NCBI RefSeq assembly: GCF_023015965.1
Contig: NZ_JALKAN010000002.1
Coordinates: 496,001 to 560,000, forward strand
DNA: 64,000 nucleotides
Reading direction: 5' to 3'
Source of the DNA: Allomuricauda sp. F6463D
GTDB taxonomy: Bacteria > Bacteroidota > Bacteroidia > Flavobacteriales > Flavobacteriaceae
In this document: positions 33,247 to 43,286 of the stretch, in pieces
Numbering within the stretch: the stretch's first letter is position 1
How the letters are laid out: each line of letters begins with the position of its first letter
Position numbers and translations under genes: made by a program
The notes under the pieces: generated by a model
The model's input: the letters and a program-made list of their open reading frames with translations, nothing else
Database searches by the model: none
Told to the model about the DNA's origin: nothing

Positions 33247-34473
33247 CTAAAGTTGATAGATCCATTCTTCGGGGTTCAGTCTATTGGCGTCCTTATAAAG
33301 GTAAAACTTTAGCTTTGTAGCGCCGTCAAACCGATTGGTATTTATTTCTCCAAGAAGTTCTTTGGCGGCAACCCGATCCCCCTTTTTTACATATAGATCG
33401 GATAAGTTGTAGTAAGTGCTAATATAGTTACCGTGTTTTATCTGAACGCCTTTGTTCCCTCCAGGTGCAGCGAGTATAGCTATTACTTCTCCCTCGAAAA
33501 TGGCCCTCGCTTTACTACCTTTATCGGTTGTTATGGTTACCCCATTGTTTCTATGTTTAATACCGGGATAAAGTTTATCTGCATAAACACCGTATCCTTG
33601 GCTCTTGATTCCCTTTTCCACTGGCCAAATCAATCTTCCTTTATTGGATGAGAAATTATCCGCCAACAATTTTGCCTCAGGTGTAAGTGCAAATGTTGCG
33701 CTACTGACCGAATTTCCGGAACTTTTGTTGGAACTGGCAATGGCACTTTTTATTAAACTCTCAATCTCACGATCAATCCTACGTGCCTCAGCTTGCTTTT
33801 TTGCGATTTCGGCAGTGTACTTCGTCTCATTTTGTTTAATGCTCCTTAAAAGGTTCTTCTGTGCGTCTATCTCTAGCGAAAGTTCGTTTTTGGCACGTTG
33901 GTTTTCTGCAAGAAGTTGTTCTTTCTCTTTTCTTTGACGTGCCAAATCCTGATTTAATGCGGTAAGCTCTTCCGTTTTTTGCTCAATGTCTTCACCTTGC
34001 TTTTTACGATGTTTTGCATATTGTTGCATATACTGAAGCCTCTTGAATGCCTGAAAGAAACTTTCCGAAGATAAAAGGAACATCAATCGATTGTTTTGGG
34101 ATTTGTTCTGATACGTTTTTTGAATCAGATTTGCGTAATCTTCCTTTAATATTTTTAGATCCTCCCTAAGTTTACTAATGCTTCTTATGTTAACATTAAT
34201 TTGTCTATTGAGAAGGTTAGCCTGTTGATTGGTTACACGTATAAGTTCCTGCCTAACATTTATTTTATTATCCAATGCCTCCATTTGGTCCAATACAGTA
34301 CCTTTTTCCTTACGTTCTGCAAAGAGCAATCTATTGATTTCCTTTATTTCTTTTTGCAAGTGCTCCCGTTTTGTCTCCAGCATTTTTTGTTCGCTGGTCT
34401 GAGCATGAATTTTAGTAGAGGTAATAAGTATAACTACCGCACAATAAAGCCAATATGGTATTTTATATTTCAT
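33247..34473 (-). CDS. EnvC-like murein hydrolase activator (degenerate LytM)
   Basis: The 408-residue protein has a signal peptide, a long coiled coil (about residues 25-240) and a C-terminal LytM/M23 domain (about 280-400). The zinc ligands are lost: the HxxxD position reads HRNNGVT, and the final HxH position reads YYNLS. EnvC and NlpD-type proteins with such losses do not cut peptidoglycan but activate amidases at the septum. It lies in a minus-strand envelope operon directly behind the DUF4292 lipoprotein gene. Confidence 0.9.
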   Translation of the reverse strand: MKYKIPYWLYCAVVILITSTKIHAQTSEQKMLETKREHLQKEIKEINRLLFAERKEKGTVLDQMEALDNKINVRQELIRVTNQQANLLNRQINVNIRSISKLREDLKILKEDYANLIQKTYQNKSQNNRLMFLLSSESFFQAFKRLQYMQQYAKHRKKQGEDIEQKTEELTALNQDLARQRKEKEQLLAENQRAKNELSLEIDAQKNLLRSIKQNETKYTAEIAKKQAEARRIDREIESLIKSAIASSNKSSGNSVSSATFALTPEAKLLADNFSSNKGRLIWPVEKGIKSQGYGVYADKLYPGIKHRNNGVTITTDKGSKARAIFEGEVIAILAAPGGNKGVQIKHGNYISTYYNLSDLYVKKGDRVAAKELLGEINTNRFDGATKLKFYLYKDANRLNPEEWIYQL

Positions 34474-34474
34474 A

Positions 34475-35254
34475 TTACTTTAATGTAATTTTGTCAAACC
34501 CTTTTGGGACTTTATAGGGAAAACTCATAGGCTTGTCCAATTCCAAATTACGAAAACTTAAATCTATTGTAGTTAAATTATCTGCCTCTTGTGCCACAAT
34601 TTGTATTTCATCTGGAAACACGTTTCCGTAAATATCCTGATAGGTATATTTAGCCTCTAACTGTCTTGTTTGTTCTGGTTGTGATATTTCTTGTGCAGCA
34701 ATTTTAAAGTTTTTGGGTTCCAACTGAAATAAAATTTTAAAAAACTCTCTGGCTTTTTTGGGCTTTAATTGGTAGTTACCATTATACACTTCCGAATTGA
34801 ACTTTTCTTCCCTAAGGTCCAATACAGCATTCCCCAGCAATAGATTTTGTACTTTTTCAAAATCAAGCTGTGTACCTAGCATTTGACTCAAATAACTAAA
34901 ATCTCCATCAAAATATTCATTTTGAAGTTTATTGTAGAAAGAGACTTTATTTGGGGTAATATGTGCCTTAACAATGCCCAGAGGTGCACTCATCCAAATT
35001 ACCTTGTCCTTTTCCATGCGTAAGCTCACATTGACACCTTGTGATTCTTCTCCATTGGTATAATCAATTTTGAGCCTTCCTCTCAAGGTCTTAAAGTTTG
35101 GTTGGTTTAGATAGTGGGCATGGATAATGTTCTTAGCGGACATTCTCGAATTTGCCTCTCCTCCTGTAATGGACTTGGTACTTTTACAGGAGCCCAACGT
35201 AATCAGAAGCACTGTAAATAAGCCGATTTTTGTTATGTGTTTACATAAAAACAT
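34475..35254 (-). CDS. DUF4292 lipoprotein
   Basis: The 259-residue protein has a signal peptide and lipobox (LITLGSCKS). The DUF4292 features include FKTLRGRLKIDYTNG, KVIWMSAPLGIVKAHITPN and SFPYKVPKGFDKI near the end. The fold is probably LolA/LolB-like, binding lipid or lipoprotein; that is inference from its all-beta pattern. It sits between the TPR and EnvC-like genes with overlapping or near-overlapping ends. Confidence 0.85.
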   Translation of the reverse strand: MFLCKHITKIGLFTVLLITLGSCKSTKSITGGEANSRMSAKNIIHAHYLNQPNFKTLRGRLKIDYTNGEESQGVNVSLRMEKDKVIWMSAPLGIVKAHITPNKVSFYNKLQNEYFDGDFSYLSQMLGTQLDFEKVQNLLLGNAVLDLREEKFNSEVYNGNYQLKPKKAREFFKILFQLEPKNFKIAAQEISQPEQTRQLEAKYTYQDIYGNVFPDEIQIVAQEADNLTTIDLSFRNLELDKPMSFPYKVPKGFDKITLK

Positions 35255-36174
35255 TATAATCCAGAATTAATCTTGTTCAAATATTCATTTGCTTTTTGTG
35301 TGTTTCCTATTTTGGAGTGGCCTTGTGAAAGCTCCTTATATATCCTATTTTTCAAGGTATCATCATCTAAAAGGTAATCGAGTCCACTTTCCAAAACCTC
35401 TATACCTTTGTTTGGGTTTCCAGTATTATTAAGAGCTCTGCCATACGCATAATAAAAATACGGCTGTAATGGATATGAATCCACGGCACCTTCAGAAATC
35501 TCCAGTAATTCTTTATAATTGGATTCCGATATCAACTGTTCCATGTTTGATCTTAGCGCTTCAAAAGGGTTATCAGCTTCATCTTGGTCTTGATTAGCTA
35601 TTGGAACTGTTGGTTTTTCTTTTCCTTTTTGAAGAGAGTCTTTTATTTTTTGATTCAAATCTGATTTAAGTTGAGAATTTTCCAGTTGGTCGAGCACCTT
35701 TAAGGCTTCTTCATACTTCTTCATTTTGAAGAAAAAGACAGCCATATTCTGTTGGAGCTTTTTGTTCTCATAAGGTATTCGTTGTTTTACGGTCTCTATT
35801 GGACTGCCCTGCTTATCCAATATAGTGAGTAAGTTGTCCAAATACCAATAATCTGTAGGTTTTGATTGCAGTGCTTCAATTGCATAATCTTGCGCTTGAA
35901 TATATTTTTTATCGAGCATATAAGACTTGCCCAACTCATAATCCACTACACTATTGTTGGGTTCCAATTGCTTACATTTTAGAAACAAATCTACCGCCCT
36001 ATCATAGTTTTGGATGCCTTTTTGCTTTAAGGCTTCAAAGAAATTTTCCTGAAACTCATCGGTATATTCTTCAAGATAGACTTCGGCGCTTTCCTGTTCT
36101 TCTTGGCCATAAGCTGTGTGAAGTGTCATTGCTGACACCGATAAAAGCACACAAAGAAAAAGCGTTTTTCTCAT
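35254..36174 (-). CDS. Tetratricopeptide repeat protein, periplasmic
   Basis: The 306-residue protein has a signal peptide (about residues 1-23). TPR-like helices follow (GIQNYDRAVDLFLKCKQLEP, YELGKSYMLDKKYIQAQDYA) and again near the C-terminus (GRALNNTGNPNKGIEVLESG). A low-complexity charged linker lies near 195. It likely scaffolds envelope proteins. Its stop overlaps the DUF4292 start by one base, so the two are translationally coupled. Confidence 0.85.
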   Translation of the reverse strand: MRKTLFLCVLLSVSAMTLHTAYGQEEQESAEVYLEEYTDEFQENFFEALKQKGIQNYDRAVDLFLKCKQLEPNNSVVDYELGKSYMLDKKYIQAQDYAIEALQSKPTDYWYLDNLLTILDKQGSPIETVKQRIPYENKKLQQNMAVFFFKMKKYEEALKVLDQLENSQLKSDLNQKIKDSLQKGKEKPTVPIANQDQDEADNPFEALRSNMEQLISESNYKELLEISEGAVDSYPLQPYFYYAYGRALNNTGNPNKGIEVLESGLDYLLDDDTLKNRIYKELSQGHSKIGNTQKANEYLNKINSGL

Positions 36175-36215
36175 AACATCCTATGTCCCCATCAAACTAA
36201 AAATCTATTGTAAAG

Positions 36216-37232
36216 TTATTCCAAAACCGAATAATCACCAATACTAATGGTCTCAAAATTACCATTGTAAACAACATGGTTACCAATCATGGCGTTGTCC
36301 AAGTTGGCATTGCTGATTTTACTATTGGTCTGTATAAGACTGTTCTTTACCGTTGAGTTTTCTATCACGGTATTTGCCCCAACTGACACATAAGGCCCTA
36401 CCGTAGTATTTTTTAGCTCTACATTTTCTCCTATAAAACAAGGTTCAACAATATTTGCATTTTCTTGTTTTACGGTTTTGGCAATCATCTGTTCTCCTTC
36501 TTTATCCAAAAAGCCCAGCATGCGTTGATTGGTTTCCACGGTTACATTCTTATTGCCACAGTCCATCCATTCATCCACCTTACCGGGAACAAATTTCATG
36601 CCCTTTTCCATCATTCGTTTGATACCGTCATTGATCTGGTATTCCCCACCATGTGTAATATCATTATCCAATACGTGCTGAAGTTCGTTTTTGAGCACTC
36701 CCACATCTTTAAAATAGTAAATACCTATTACAGCAAGGTCGGATACAAACTCTTCTGGTTTTTCGACCAACTCAACTATTTCGTTGTCTTGATTTAGTTT
36801 AACCACTCCATAAGCTTCAGGTCGCTCCACTTGTTTTACCCAAATAACGCTGTCTGCAGATTTATCTAGATCAAAATCAGCTCTTATCAAAGTATCGGCA
36901 TAGGCAATCACTGCTGGGCCACTCAAGGATTCTTTGGCGCTCATTATGGCATGGCCTGTGCCCAACGGTTTGTCCTGCCTGTAAATTGAACCTTTGGCGC
37001 CTAATTCTTCGGCCAAAGTCATTAAACTCTCTATAACGTCATCACCAAAAAAGGCTGGGTCTCCCAAAATAAAAGCAACTTCCTCGATGGGTTCTCCCAA
37101 TACTTCGGCAATATCGCTTACCAAACGATGAACAATGGGCTTTCCGGCTACAGGAATCAAAGGTTTTGGAACTGTTAATGTATGTGGTCTTAATCGAGAT
37201 CCTCTTCCCGCCATTGGTACAATTATCTTCAT
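36216..37232 (-). CDS. Sugar-phosphate nucleotidyltransferase with left-handed beta-helix end
   Basis: The 338-residue protein starts with the nucleotide-binding motif PMAGRGSRLRPHTLTVPKPL, followed by AYADTLI and GGEYQINDGI. A hexapeptide-repeat C-terminus follows (VGPYVSVGANTVIENSTVKN). It makes an NDP-sugar, most like the glucose-1-phosphate nucleotidyltransferases; the base and sugar are not certain. A terminator separates it from the dut gene upstream. Confidence 0.88.
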   Translation of the reverse strand: MKIIVPMAGRGSRLRPHTLTVPKPLIPVAGKPIVHRLVSDIAEVLGEPIEEVAFILGDPAFFGDDVIESLMTLAEELGAKGSIYRQDKPLGTGHAIMSAKESLSGPAVIAYADTLIRADFDLDKSADSVIWVKQVERPEAYGVVKLNQDNEIVELVEKPEEFVSDLAVIGIYYFKDVGVLKNELQHVLDNDITHGGEYQINDGIKRMMEKGMKFVPGKVDEWMDCGNKNVTVETNQRMLGFLDKEGEQMIAKTVKQENANIVEPCFIGENVELKNTTVGPYVSVGANTVIENSTVKNSLIQTNSKISNANLDNAMIGNHVVYNGNFETISIGDYSVLE

Positions 37233-37278
37233 AATGAATTCCCGTGTATACAGGTGAGTTTTAAAGTTAGACTCTATT

Positions 37279-37308
37279 TAAAAAAAGATCGCGACTTTAC
37301 ACGATCTT
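37279..37308 (-). terminator. Terminator after dut
   Basis: On the minus strand AAGATCG pairs with CGATCTT around a 10-base loop and is followed by seven to eight T. It separates flippase-dut from the nucleotidyltransferase unit. Confidence 0.75.
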
Positions 37309-37318
37309 AATTATATTT

Positions 37319-37753
37319 TTATTTGGTGCCCGTACTTCCAAAGCCGCCTTCACCCCTATCGGTATCGGACAGGGTTTCAACTTCTTCCCATTCGGCACGT
37401 TCGTGCTTGGCTATGATCATTTGGGCAATACGCTCGCCGTTTTCTATGGTAAAATCCTCATTGGATAGGTTCACCAAGATGACCCCAACATTTCCACGGT
37501 AATCGGCATCAATGGTGCCTGGGGCATTTAGCACGGTTATTCCTTTTTTGGCTGCCAATCCGCTACGCGGTCGCACTTGCGCCTCGAAACCCACGGGAAG
37601 CTCCATAAAAAGTCCTGTCGGTACAATGGCTCTTTCCAATGGCTGTAATACTATTGGCGATTCAATGTCTGCCCTTAAATCCATTCCTGCTGATGCAAGG
37701 GTTTCATAATGGGGCAACTTATGGCCTGATTTATTTATAATCTTAATCTTCAC
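37319..37753 (-). CDS. dut: dUTP diphosphatase
   Basis: The 144-residue trimeric dUTPase has all five motifs visible: [40 protein letters not shown] and the C-terminal [10 protein letters not shown]. It hydrolyses dUTP to dUMP. Its start overlaps the end of the flippase gene by 11 bases. Confidence 0.96.
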   Translation of the reverse strand: MKIKIINKSGHKLPHYETLASAGMDLRADIESPIVLQPLERAIVPTGLFMELPVGFEAQVRPRSGLAAKKGITVLNAPGTIDADYRGNVGVILVNLSNEDFTIENGERIAQMIIAKHERAEWEEVETLSDTDRGEGGFGSTGTK

Positions 37754-39206
37754 GTCTTATTAATATGTTTCGTAGTTTATCTCCTTCCATCTTGTATACT
37801 AACCCCAAAAATAACAAAAGTAGTATGCTGCCAGCTATTAAATTTCTATTAAAAACATAGAATGAAAGTATTGAAAATAGTAGCGACACGGATAGGTAAA
37901 ACACAATTTTTCGCATGTTATAGGGAACGGGGTAGTACTTTCTTCCAAAATAATAGGATAGGAGCATCATACTGCCATAAGCAGCCAGAGTGGCCAAGGC
38001 GGATGCCATATATCCGATTGTTGGGATAAGTGCAATGTTGATTACCAATGTAATAATGGCCCCAATGGATGAAATATAGGCCCCGAATTTAGTGCGGTCC
38101 GTTACCTTGTACCAAACTGACAAGTTGTGGTATATGCCTAAAAAAAAGCTTCCCAAAAGAATTATGGGTACTACATCCAAGGCTTCCCAAAAGGCAGGGT
38201 CTCTGACCAGTAATCTTTTCAGTGGGTCTATCAAAACAATAACGCCCAAAAATATAATACTGCCCATAATCACAAAATAGTTGGTAATCTGTGCATAGGT
38301 TTTTTGGGGGTTTTCCGAATTGGCATGGCTAAAAAAGAATGGCTCCACTCCCAAACGAAAAGCAGTGCCGAACAGGGTCATAAAAACCACTAACTTATAA
38401 CAGGCCGAATATTTTCCTATCTCTGCCTTGGCAACATCTTCTGGCAACAAATAATCAAGTAGTATGCGATCAAAAACCTCATTTATGGTAAATGCTATTC
38501 CAGCCACCATTACAGGCAGCGCGTATTTGACCATTTCCTTCCATAAACGTTGGTCAAAACTATATTTACTATCAAAATAGATTCCGCTAACCCATAAAAA
38601 GGCTACGCCGCTGGATATTACATTGGCAATAAAGACATATTCAATCTGAAAATCCGGTTTATAAAGAGTCGCCCAAATTGATTCCCCATTTTGAGCCAAT
38701 TCGGGTAACATGGTCAAGAAAAATATGTTTAACAGCAAGTTCACTGCCACTGTGGCCACTTTTACCACAGAATACCTTAGTGAGCGTTCTTTGGCCCTTA
38801 GCCATGCAAAAGGAACAATGGTCAAAGCATCCAAGACCAATATCAATATGATATAAACCATTAAGGATTCCTTGACTGCTATCAACGATGCAAACGCTTG
38901 TTTAAACAGTAGGGAAGCACCAAAGAAAACCAAAGAGGAAATCAACAATGAAACCAAAGAAGTCGAAATTACACGTTCTCTATCCTCATATTTATTGAAA
39001 AAACGGAAAAATGCCGTTTCCATTCCGTATGCTAACACCACATTAAATATGGCAAACCATGAAAAGATTACGGAAACTTCTCCATAGGTTTCTGGGTCCA
39101 TTACCGATGTGTACAAAGGCACCAATAGAAAGGAGAGTACCCTCGGCAAAACCGTGGCCAAACCATAGATAAATGTTTGTTTAAAAAGCTTTTTTAGTGG
39201 ATTCAA
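37743..39206 (-). CDS. Polysaccharide flippase (Wzx-like, MOP superfamily)
   Basis: The 487-residue protein has about 12-14 membrane helices and the N-terminal [20 protein letters not shown] typical of oligosaccharide flippases. It would move lipid-linked sugar units across the inner membrane for surface polysaccharide. It heads the unit with dut. The sugar is unknown; the nucleotidyltransferase downstream and the sugar genes at 62-64 kb could serve the same pathway. Confidence 0.88.
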   Translation of the reverse strand: MNPLKKLFKQTFIYGLATVLPRVLSFLLVPLYTSVMDPETYGEVSVIFSWFAIFNVVLAYGMETAFFRFFNKYEDRERVISTSLVSLLISSLVFFGASLLFKQAFASLIAVKESLMVYIILILVLDALTIVPFAWLRAKERSLRYSVVKVATVAVNLLLNIFFLTMLPELAQNGESIWATLYKPDFQIEYVFIANVISSGVAFLWVSGIYFDSKYSFDQRLWKEMVKYALPVMVAGIAFTINEVFDRILLDYLLPEDVAKAEIGKYSACYKLVVFMTLFGTAFRLGVEPFFFSHANSENPQKTYAQITNYFVIMGSIIFLGVIVLIDPLKRLLVRDPAFWEALDVVPIILLGSFFLGIYHNLSVWYKVTDRTKFGAYISSIGAIITLVINIALIPTIGYMASALATLAAYGSMMLLSYYFGRKYYPVPYNMRKIVFYLSVSLLFSILSFYVFNRNLIAGSILLLLFLGLVYKMEGDKLRNILIRRED

Positions 39207-39295
39207 TCGGTGTTGCTTCTTTAAAAACCATGATTAGGTGGCTACAAGTTACGCAAAAGCCCTTATTACCTAAACCTTATTGTCCTAAGAAAAAC

Positions 39296-39322
39296 AAAAA
39301 GGCCACCGAATGGGTGGCCTTT
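39296..39322 (-). terminator. Terminator of the atp operon
   Basis: GGCCACC (39301-39307) pairs with GGTGGCC (39313-39319) around a 5-base loop with flanking A and T runs. It lies 24 bases past the atpG stop. Confidence 0.85.
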
Positions 39323-39345
39323 GTATATGTAAAAATATAACTATT

Positions 39346-40206
39346 CTAATTGTTCAATGCCTCCGCACCACCAACAATCTCTAAAATCTCGCTGGTAATT
39401 GCTGCTTGACGTGCTTTGTTGTAGGTCAATTTTAACTCATCTCTAAGTTCGGCCGCATTGTCGGTTGCCTTGTGCATGGCTGTCATACGGGCACCGTGTT
39501 CACTTGCAAAGGAATCCCTAATGGCCTTGAACAATTGTGTCTTCAAGGATTTAGGAATCAATTCCTTAACGATTTCAACTTTGGACGGCTCAAAAATATA
39601 GTCTGCCGCTATGGCCGTGTCACCTTCAGCTCCCACAATAGGTAAGAACTGTTCGGTCATTACGATTTGCGTAGCGGCATTCTTGAACTTGTTGTATACC
39701 AACTCAATTTTGTCATAATCACCTTTGGTGAACAAACGCATCAAAAACTCGGCAATTTCGGCAACATTCTCAAAAGTCAAATCATCGTACACCTTGCTTT
39801 GGTCACCCAAAATTGTGTGCTTTTTACCAAGGATATCATTTCCTTTCTTACCAATGGTATAAAAATCAACTTGCTTTCCTGAGTACTTGCTGGACACCAA
39901 GCTGTTGCTCTGCTTGATGATATTGGAGTTGAATCCACCACAAAGACCACGATTTGAAGTAATGGCAATCACCAATACCTTGTTCACTGGCCTGTTATCG
40001 GCATACTCGCTTCCTCCATCCCCTTCCAAACTGGCACTTAACCCTTGTAAGAGTTCAGTAAGCTTGTCAGAATAAGGACGCATAGCTGTGATAGCGTCCT
40101 GCGCTTTTTTCAACTTTGCAGCAGAAACCATTTTCATGGCACTGGTTATCTGCATCGTTGAAGAGATGGATGATATCCTGTTCCGTATTTCCTTTAGATT
40201 CGCCAT
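39346..40206 (-). CDS. atpG: ATP synthase gamma subunit
   Basis: The 286-residue central stalk subunit has the N-terminal helix RNRISSISSTMQITSAMKMV, the ITSNRGLCGGFN motif and the C-terminal helix ARQAAITSEILEIVGGAEAL. It turns inside the alpha-beta ring. It is the last gene of the operon, 79 bases after atpA and followed by a strong terminator, so atpD and atpC must lie elsewhere. Confidence 0.97.
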   Translation of the reverse strand: MANLKEIRNRISSISSTMQITSAMKMVSAAKLKKAQDAITAMRPYSDKLTELLQGLSASLEGDGGSEYADNRPVNKVLVIAITSNRGLCGGFNSNIIKQSNSLVSSKYSGKQVDFYTIGKKGNDILGKKHTILGDQSKVYDDLTFENVAEIAEFLMRLFTKGDYDKIELVYNKFKNAATQIVMTEQFLPIVGAEGDTAIAADYIFEPSKVEIVKELIPKSLKTQLFKAIRDSFASEHGARMTAMHKATDNAAELRDELKLTYNKARQAAITSEILEIVGGAEALNN

Positions 40207-40285
40207 ATTGTTGAGTATCTAGACTCTAGTATTGAGTATTGAGCTCTTTTAAACTTACTCAATACTAACTACTGAATACTTTAGA

Positions 40286-41866
40286 CTAATTTTTGTACTT
40301 ACTTGAAAGGTCTTTACAAACAGCGGTCAATGTATCGGTAACCTCGTCAGTCAATTTACCGGCTTTAAGGGTGTCCAATACATCTCTGTGCTTAGCATTC
40401 AAGAACTCTAAGAAATCCTTTTCAAACTCTTTTACCTTGTTCACAGGAACATCCCTCAACAAGTTTTTGGAACCTGCAAAAATGATTGCTACCTGATCTT
40501 CTACGGTAAAAGGATCATTTTGACCTTGTTTCAAGATCTCAACGTTTCTACGTCCTTTTTCAATTACATTCAATGTAGCGGCATCCAAATCGGAACCGAA
40601 CTTGGCAAACGCTTCCAATTCACGGAACTGCGCTTGATCCAGTTTCAAGGTACCTGCAACCTTTTTCATAGATTTAATCTGAGCGTTACCACCAACACGT
40701 GATACGGAGATACCTACGTTGATCGCAGGGCGAACTCCTTGGTTGAACAAGTCTTGCTCCAAGAATATCTGACCATCAGTAATAGAAATTACGTTCGTTG
40801 GGATATATGCGGAAACGTCACCTGCTTGTGTTTCTATAATTGGAAGTGCAGTCAAAGAACCGCCTCCTTTCACAATCGGTTTCAATACCTCTGGAAGATC
40901 GTTCATGTTCTTGGCGATATCATCATCTGCGATAACCTTCGCGGCACGCTCCAACAATCTTGAGTGCAAGAAGAAAACGTCACCTGGATACGCTTCACGT
41001 CCTGGAGGTCTTCTCAAAAGCAAAGACACCTCTCGATATGCAACAGCTTGTTTCGACAAATCATCATAGATTATCAAAGCAGGTCGCCCTGTATCTCTAA
41101 AATATTCGCCAATTGCTGCGCCAGCAAATGGAGCATAAACTTGCATTGGTGCAGGATCGGAAGCGTTAGCGGCTACAATGGTCGTATAGGCCAATGCGCC
41201 TTTTTCTTCCAAAGTTTTGGCAATTGCGGCAACCGTTGATGCTTTTTGACCTATGGCAACATAGATACAATACACAGGTTCACCTGCATCGTAAAATTCT
41301 TTTTGGTTCAGGATGGTATCGATACAAACAGTAGTTTTACCAGTTTGCTTATCTCCAATTACCAACTCCCTTTGTCCACGGCCTACTGGAATCATGGCAT
41401 CAATTGCCTTAATTCCTGTTTGCATAGGTTCATCTACAGGTTGTCTAAAAATTACACCAGGAGCTTTACGCTCTAAGGGCATTTCGTAGGTTTGACCAGA
41501 AATTGGTCCTTTACCGTCGATAGGTTTACCCAAGGTGTCCACCACACGGCCAACAATCCCTTCACCAACATTTATGGAAGCAATTCGTTCGGTTCTTTTA
41601 ACAGTTGCGCCTTCCACAATTTCTTTAGATGGGCCCAACAATACAACACCTACGTTGTCTTCCTCCAGGTTAAGAACGATACCTTGCATACCACCCTCGA
41701 ACTCTACCAACTCCCCATATTGGGCATTGGCAAGTCCATATACACGGGCAATACCATCACCCACCTGTAATACGGTACCTACTTCGTCCAAAGAAGCGGA
41801 CGCTTCGAAACCTGATAATTGTTTTTTCAAAATTGCTGATACCTCAGCGGCTTTTACTCCTGCCAT
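40286..41866 (-). CDS. atpA: ATP synthase alpha subunit
   Basis: The 526-residue protein has the P-loop GDKQTGKTT, the [20 protein letters not shown] stretch and the N-terminal beta-barrel [20 protein letters not shown]. It forms the non-catalytic half of the F1 ring with the beta subunit. Length is slightly above the usual 505-515, typical for Bacteroidota. Confidence 0.98.
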   Translation of the reverse strand: MAGVKAAEVSAILKKQLSGFEASASLDEVGTVLQVGDGIARVYGLANAQYGELVEFEGGMQGIVLNLEEDNVGVVLLGPSKEIVEGATVKRTERIASINVGEGIVGRVVDTLGKPIDGKGPISGQTYEMPLERKAPGVIFRQPVDEPMQTGIKAIDAMIPVGRGQRELVIGDKQTGKTTVCIDTILNQKEFYDAGEPVYCIYVAIGQKASTVAAIAKTLEEKGALAYTTIVAANASDPAPMQVYAPFAGAAIGEYFRDTGRPALIIYDDLSKQAVAYREVSLLLRRPPGREAYPGDVFFLHSRLLERAAKVIADDDIAKNMNDLPEVLKPIVKGGGSLTALPIIETQAGDVSAYIPTNVISITDGQIFLEQDLFNQGVRPAINVGISVSRVGGNAQIKSMKKVAGTLKLDQAQFRELEAFAKFGSDLDAATLNVIEKGRRNVEILKQGQNDPFTVEDQVAIIFAGSKNLLRDVPVNKVKEFEKDFLEFLNAKHRDVLDTLKAGKLTDEVTDTLTAVCKDLSSKYKN

Positions 41867-41920
41867 TTTACTTAGATATAAGATGTAGACGTAAGGTGTT
41901 GGACACCTCTTGTCCTTTAT

Positions 41921-42460
41921 TTATAGACTATTTGTAAATTCTCTTTTTAATCCGTTCAATTTATTTGCGATACTCGCATCATATTGAGTGTCTCCTACCC
42001 TTAACACAAATCCTCCGATAATACTCTCATCGATTTTATTTTCTAGGGTAATTGAATTGCCCGTTGCCGTGGTAACGGTATCCAAAATTTTCTTTTCCAA
42101 CTCTGCCGTCAATGGAACTGCGGTTGTCACATAAGCAACTTCCTCACCCTTCATTTTTTTGTAAAGGATGATGTATTTATAAGCCACTTCCTGTAACATT
42201 GCAATCCTTTTGTTGCCGATCAAAGTTTGTAACAATCCTTTGGTGATTTCGTTGGCACCTTTAAAGATTTCCAACAAACTATTTTTCTTCACCTCCGATT
42301 TTATGATGGGGCTTTCCAGAAGGTTCTGGAGCTCCACGTTTTCAGAAATGGTTACAGCAATCTCCTGCATGTCCTTTTCAACGGCTTCTGCCGCCTTCTT
42401 TTCAACTGCGAAATCCAAGGTTGCTTTTGCGTAGCGTATGGCTGCCCTGTTTTGGTTCAT
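41921..42460 (-). CDS. atpH: ATP synthase delta subunit
   Basis: The 179-residue peripheral stalk subunit starts RAAIRYAKATLDFAVEK and ends in the conserved IDESIIGGFVLRVGDTQYDA. It joins the b subunits to the top of F1. It lies 6 bases behind atpF and 54 before atpA. Confidence 0.95.
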   Translation of the reverse strand: MNQNRAAIRYAKATLDFAVEKKAAEAVEKDMQEIAVTISENVELQNLLESPIIKSEVKKNSLLEIFKGANEITKGLLQTLIGNKRIAMLQEVAYKYIILYKKMKGEEVAYVTTAVPLTAELEKKILDTVTTATGNSITLENKIDESIIGGFVLRVGDTQYDASIANKLNGLKREFTNSL

Positions 42461-42466
42461 GGTTTG

Positions 42467-42967
42467 TTAGTTCAGTTTAATATCACCCAACATATCCTCA
42501 ACCAACTTTTGTTGTTTGCCTTTATCGGACAATTCTTCTTTGATCACTTTCTCAGCAATTTCCACGGATAGGTTTGCTACCTGCGCCTTGATATCGGCAA
42601 CAGCTGCTTTCTTTTCACTTTCTATGGCTGCTTGAGCTTGTTTGATCATTTTATCACCTTCTACCTGTGCTTGTTCTTTAGCCTCAGAGATAATGCTCTC
42701 CTTAATTTCTCTAGCCTCTTTTAATAACGAGTCTCTTTCAACTCGCGCTTCTTTCAAAAGCTTTTCACTGTCTGCAGTAACATTCTGCATTTCTTTTTTT
42801 GCAGCTTCTGCAGCTTCAAGAGCACCTTTAATCCCTTCTTCTCTCTGCTCTACTGCACCAAGAATTGGTTTCCATGCATATTTCCTCAACAAAAATAAAA
42901 GGGCCACAAAAAGCAGCAATTGCCAGAAAAACAACCCAAAGGAAAACTGTTCTATTAATTTTTCCAT
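42467..42967 (-). CDS. atpF: ATP synthase b subunit
   Basis: The 166-residue protein has one N-terminal membrane helix (about residues 9-27), then a long charged, Ala/Glu/Lys-rich helix forming the peripheral stalk. It contains the motif RKYAWKPILGAVEQREEGIK. A hairpin (43015-43044) lies between this gene and atpE upstream. Confidence 0.96.
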   Translation of the reverse strand: MEKLIEQFSFGLFFWQLLLFVALLFLLRKYAWKPILGAVEQREEGIKGALEAAEAAKKEMQNVTADSEKLLKEARVERDSLLKEAREIKESIISEAKEQAQVEGDKMIKQAQAAIESEKKAAVADIKAQVANLSVEIAEKVIKEELSDKGKQQKLVEDMLGDIKLN

Positions 42968-43014
42968 TTATATTATACTATTAAGTTCTTTAAAAATATA
43001 TCATTAAAATTAAT

Positions 43015-43044
43015 GAAGGGCCATAGCCAACCGCTATGGCCTTC
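43015..43044 (-). promoter_or_regulatory. Strong stem-loop between atpE and atpF
   Basis: GAAGG-G-CCATAGC pairs with GCTATGG-CCTTC around a 5-base loop with one bulged G. The minus strand shows no T run after it, so it is more likely an RNA-stability or attenuation element than a full terminator. It would favour higher output of the c subunit, which is needed in many copies. Confidence 0.6.
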
Positions 43045-43063
43045 ACTAATACTGTTACGGTTA

Positions 43064-43255
43064 TTACGCTGCAAAAAGAGCGGCGAAACCGATACCTTCA
43101 ATAAGGGCTGCTGCAATCAACATTGCTGTTTGAATCTTACCAGAAGCTTCAGGTTGACGAGCAATGGCTTCCATTGCCTGTCCACCGATTCTACCGATAC
43201 CCAATCCTGCTCCGATTACAATCAAACCAGCACCTACGATGTTTGGAATTGTCAT
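43064..43255 (-). CDS. atpE: ATP synthase c subunit
   Basis: The 63-residue hairpin of two membrane helices has the loop RQPEASGKIQT and the ion-binding Glu in LIEGIGF. The residues next to the Glu are small and hydrophobic, without the Gln/Ser/Thr set of sodium-binding rings, so it is proton-driven by this reading. It is shorter than the 70-80 residues common elsewhere, as usual in Bacteroidota. Confidence 0.96.
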   Translation of the reverse strand: MTIPNIVGAGLIVIGAGLGIGRIGGQAMEAIARQPEASGKIQTAMLIAAALIEGIGFAALFAA

Positions 43256-43286
43256 GATATATGAATTTAAATATTAAACGTTCTAC

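Noticed and set aside
41535..41888. 117-codon open frame antisense to atpA.
   Set aside because: Low-complexity Ser/Thr/Pro/Asn product antisense to a highly conserved gene; typical shadow frame.
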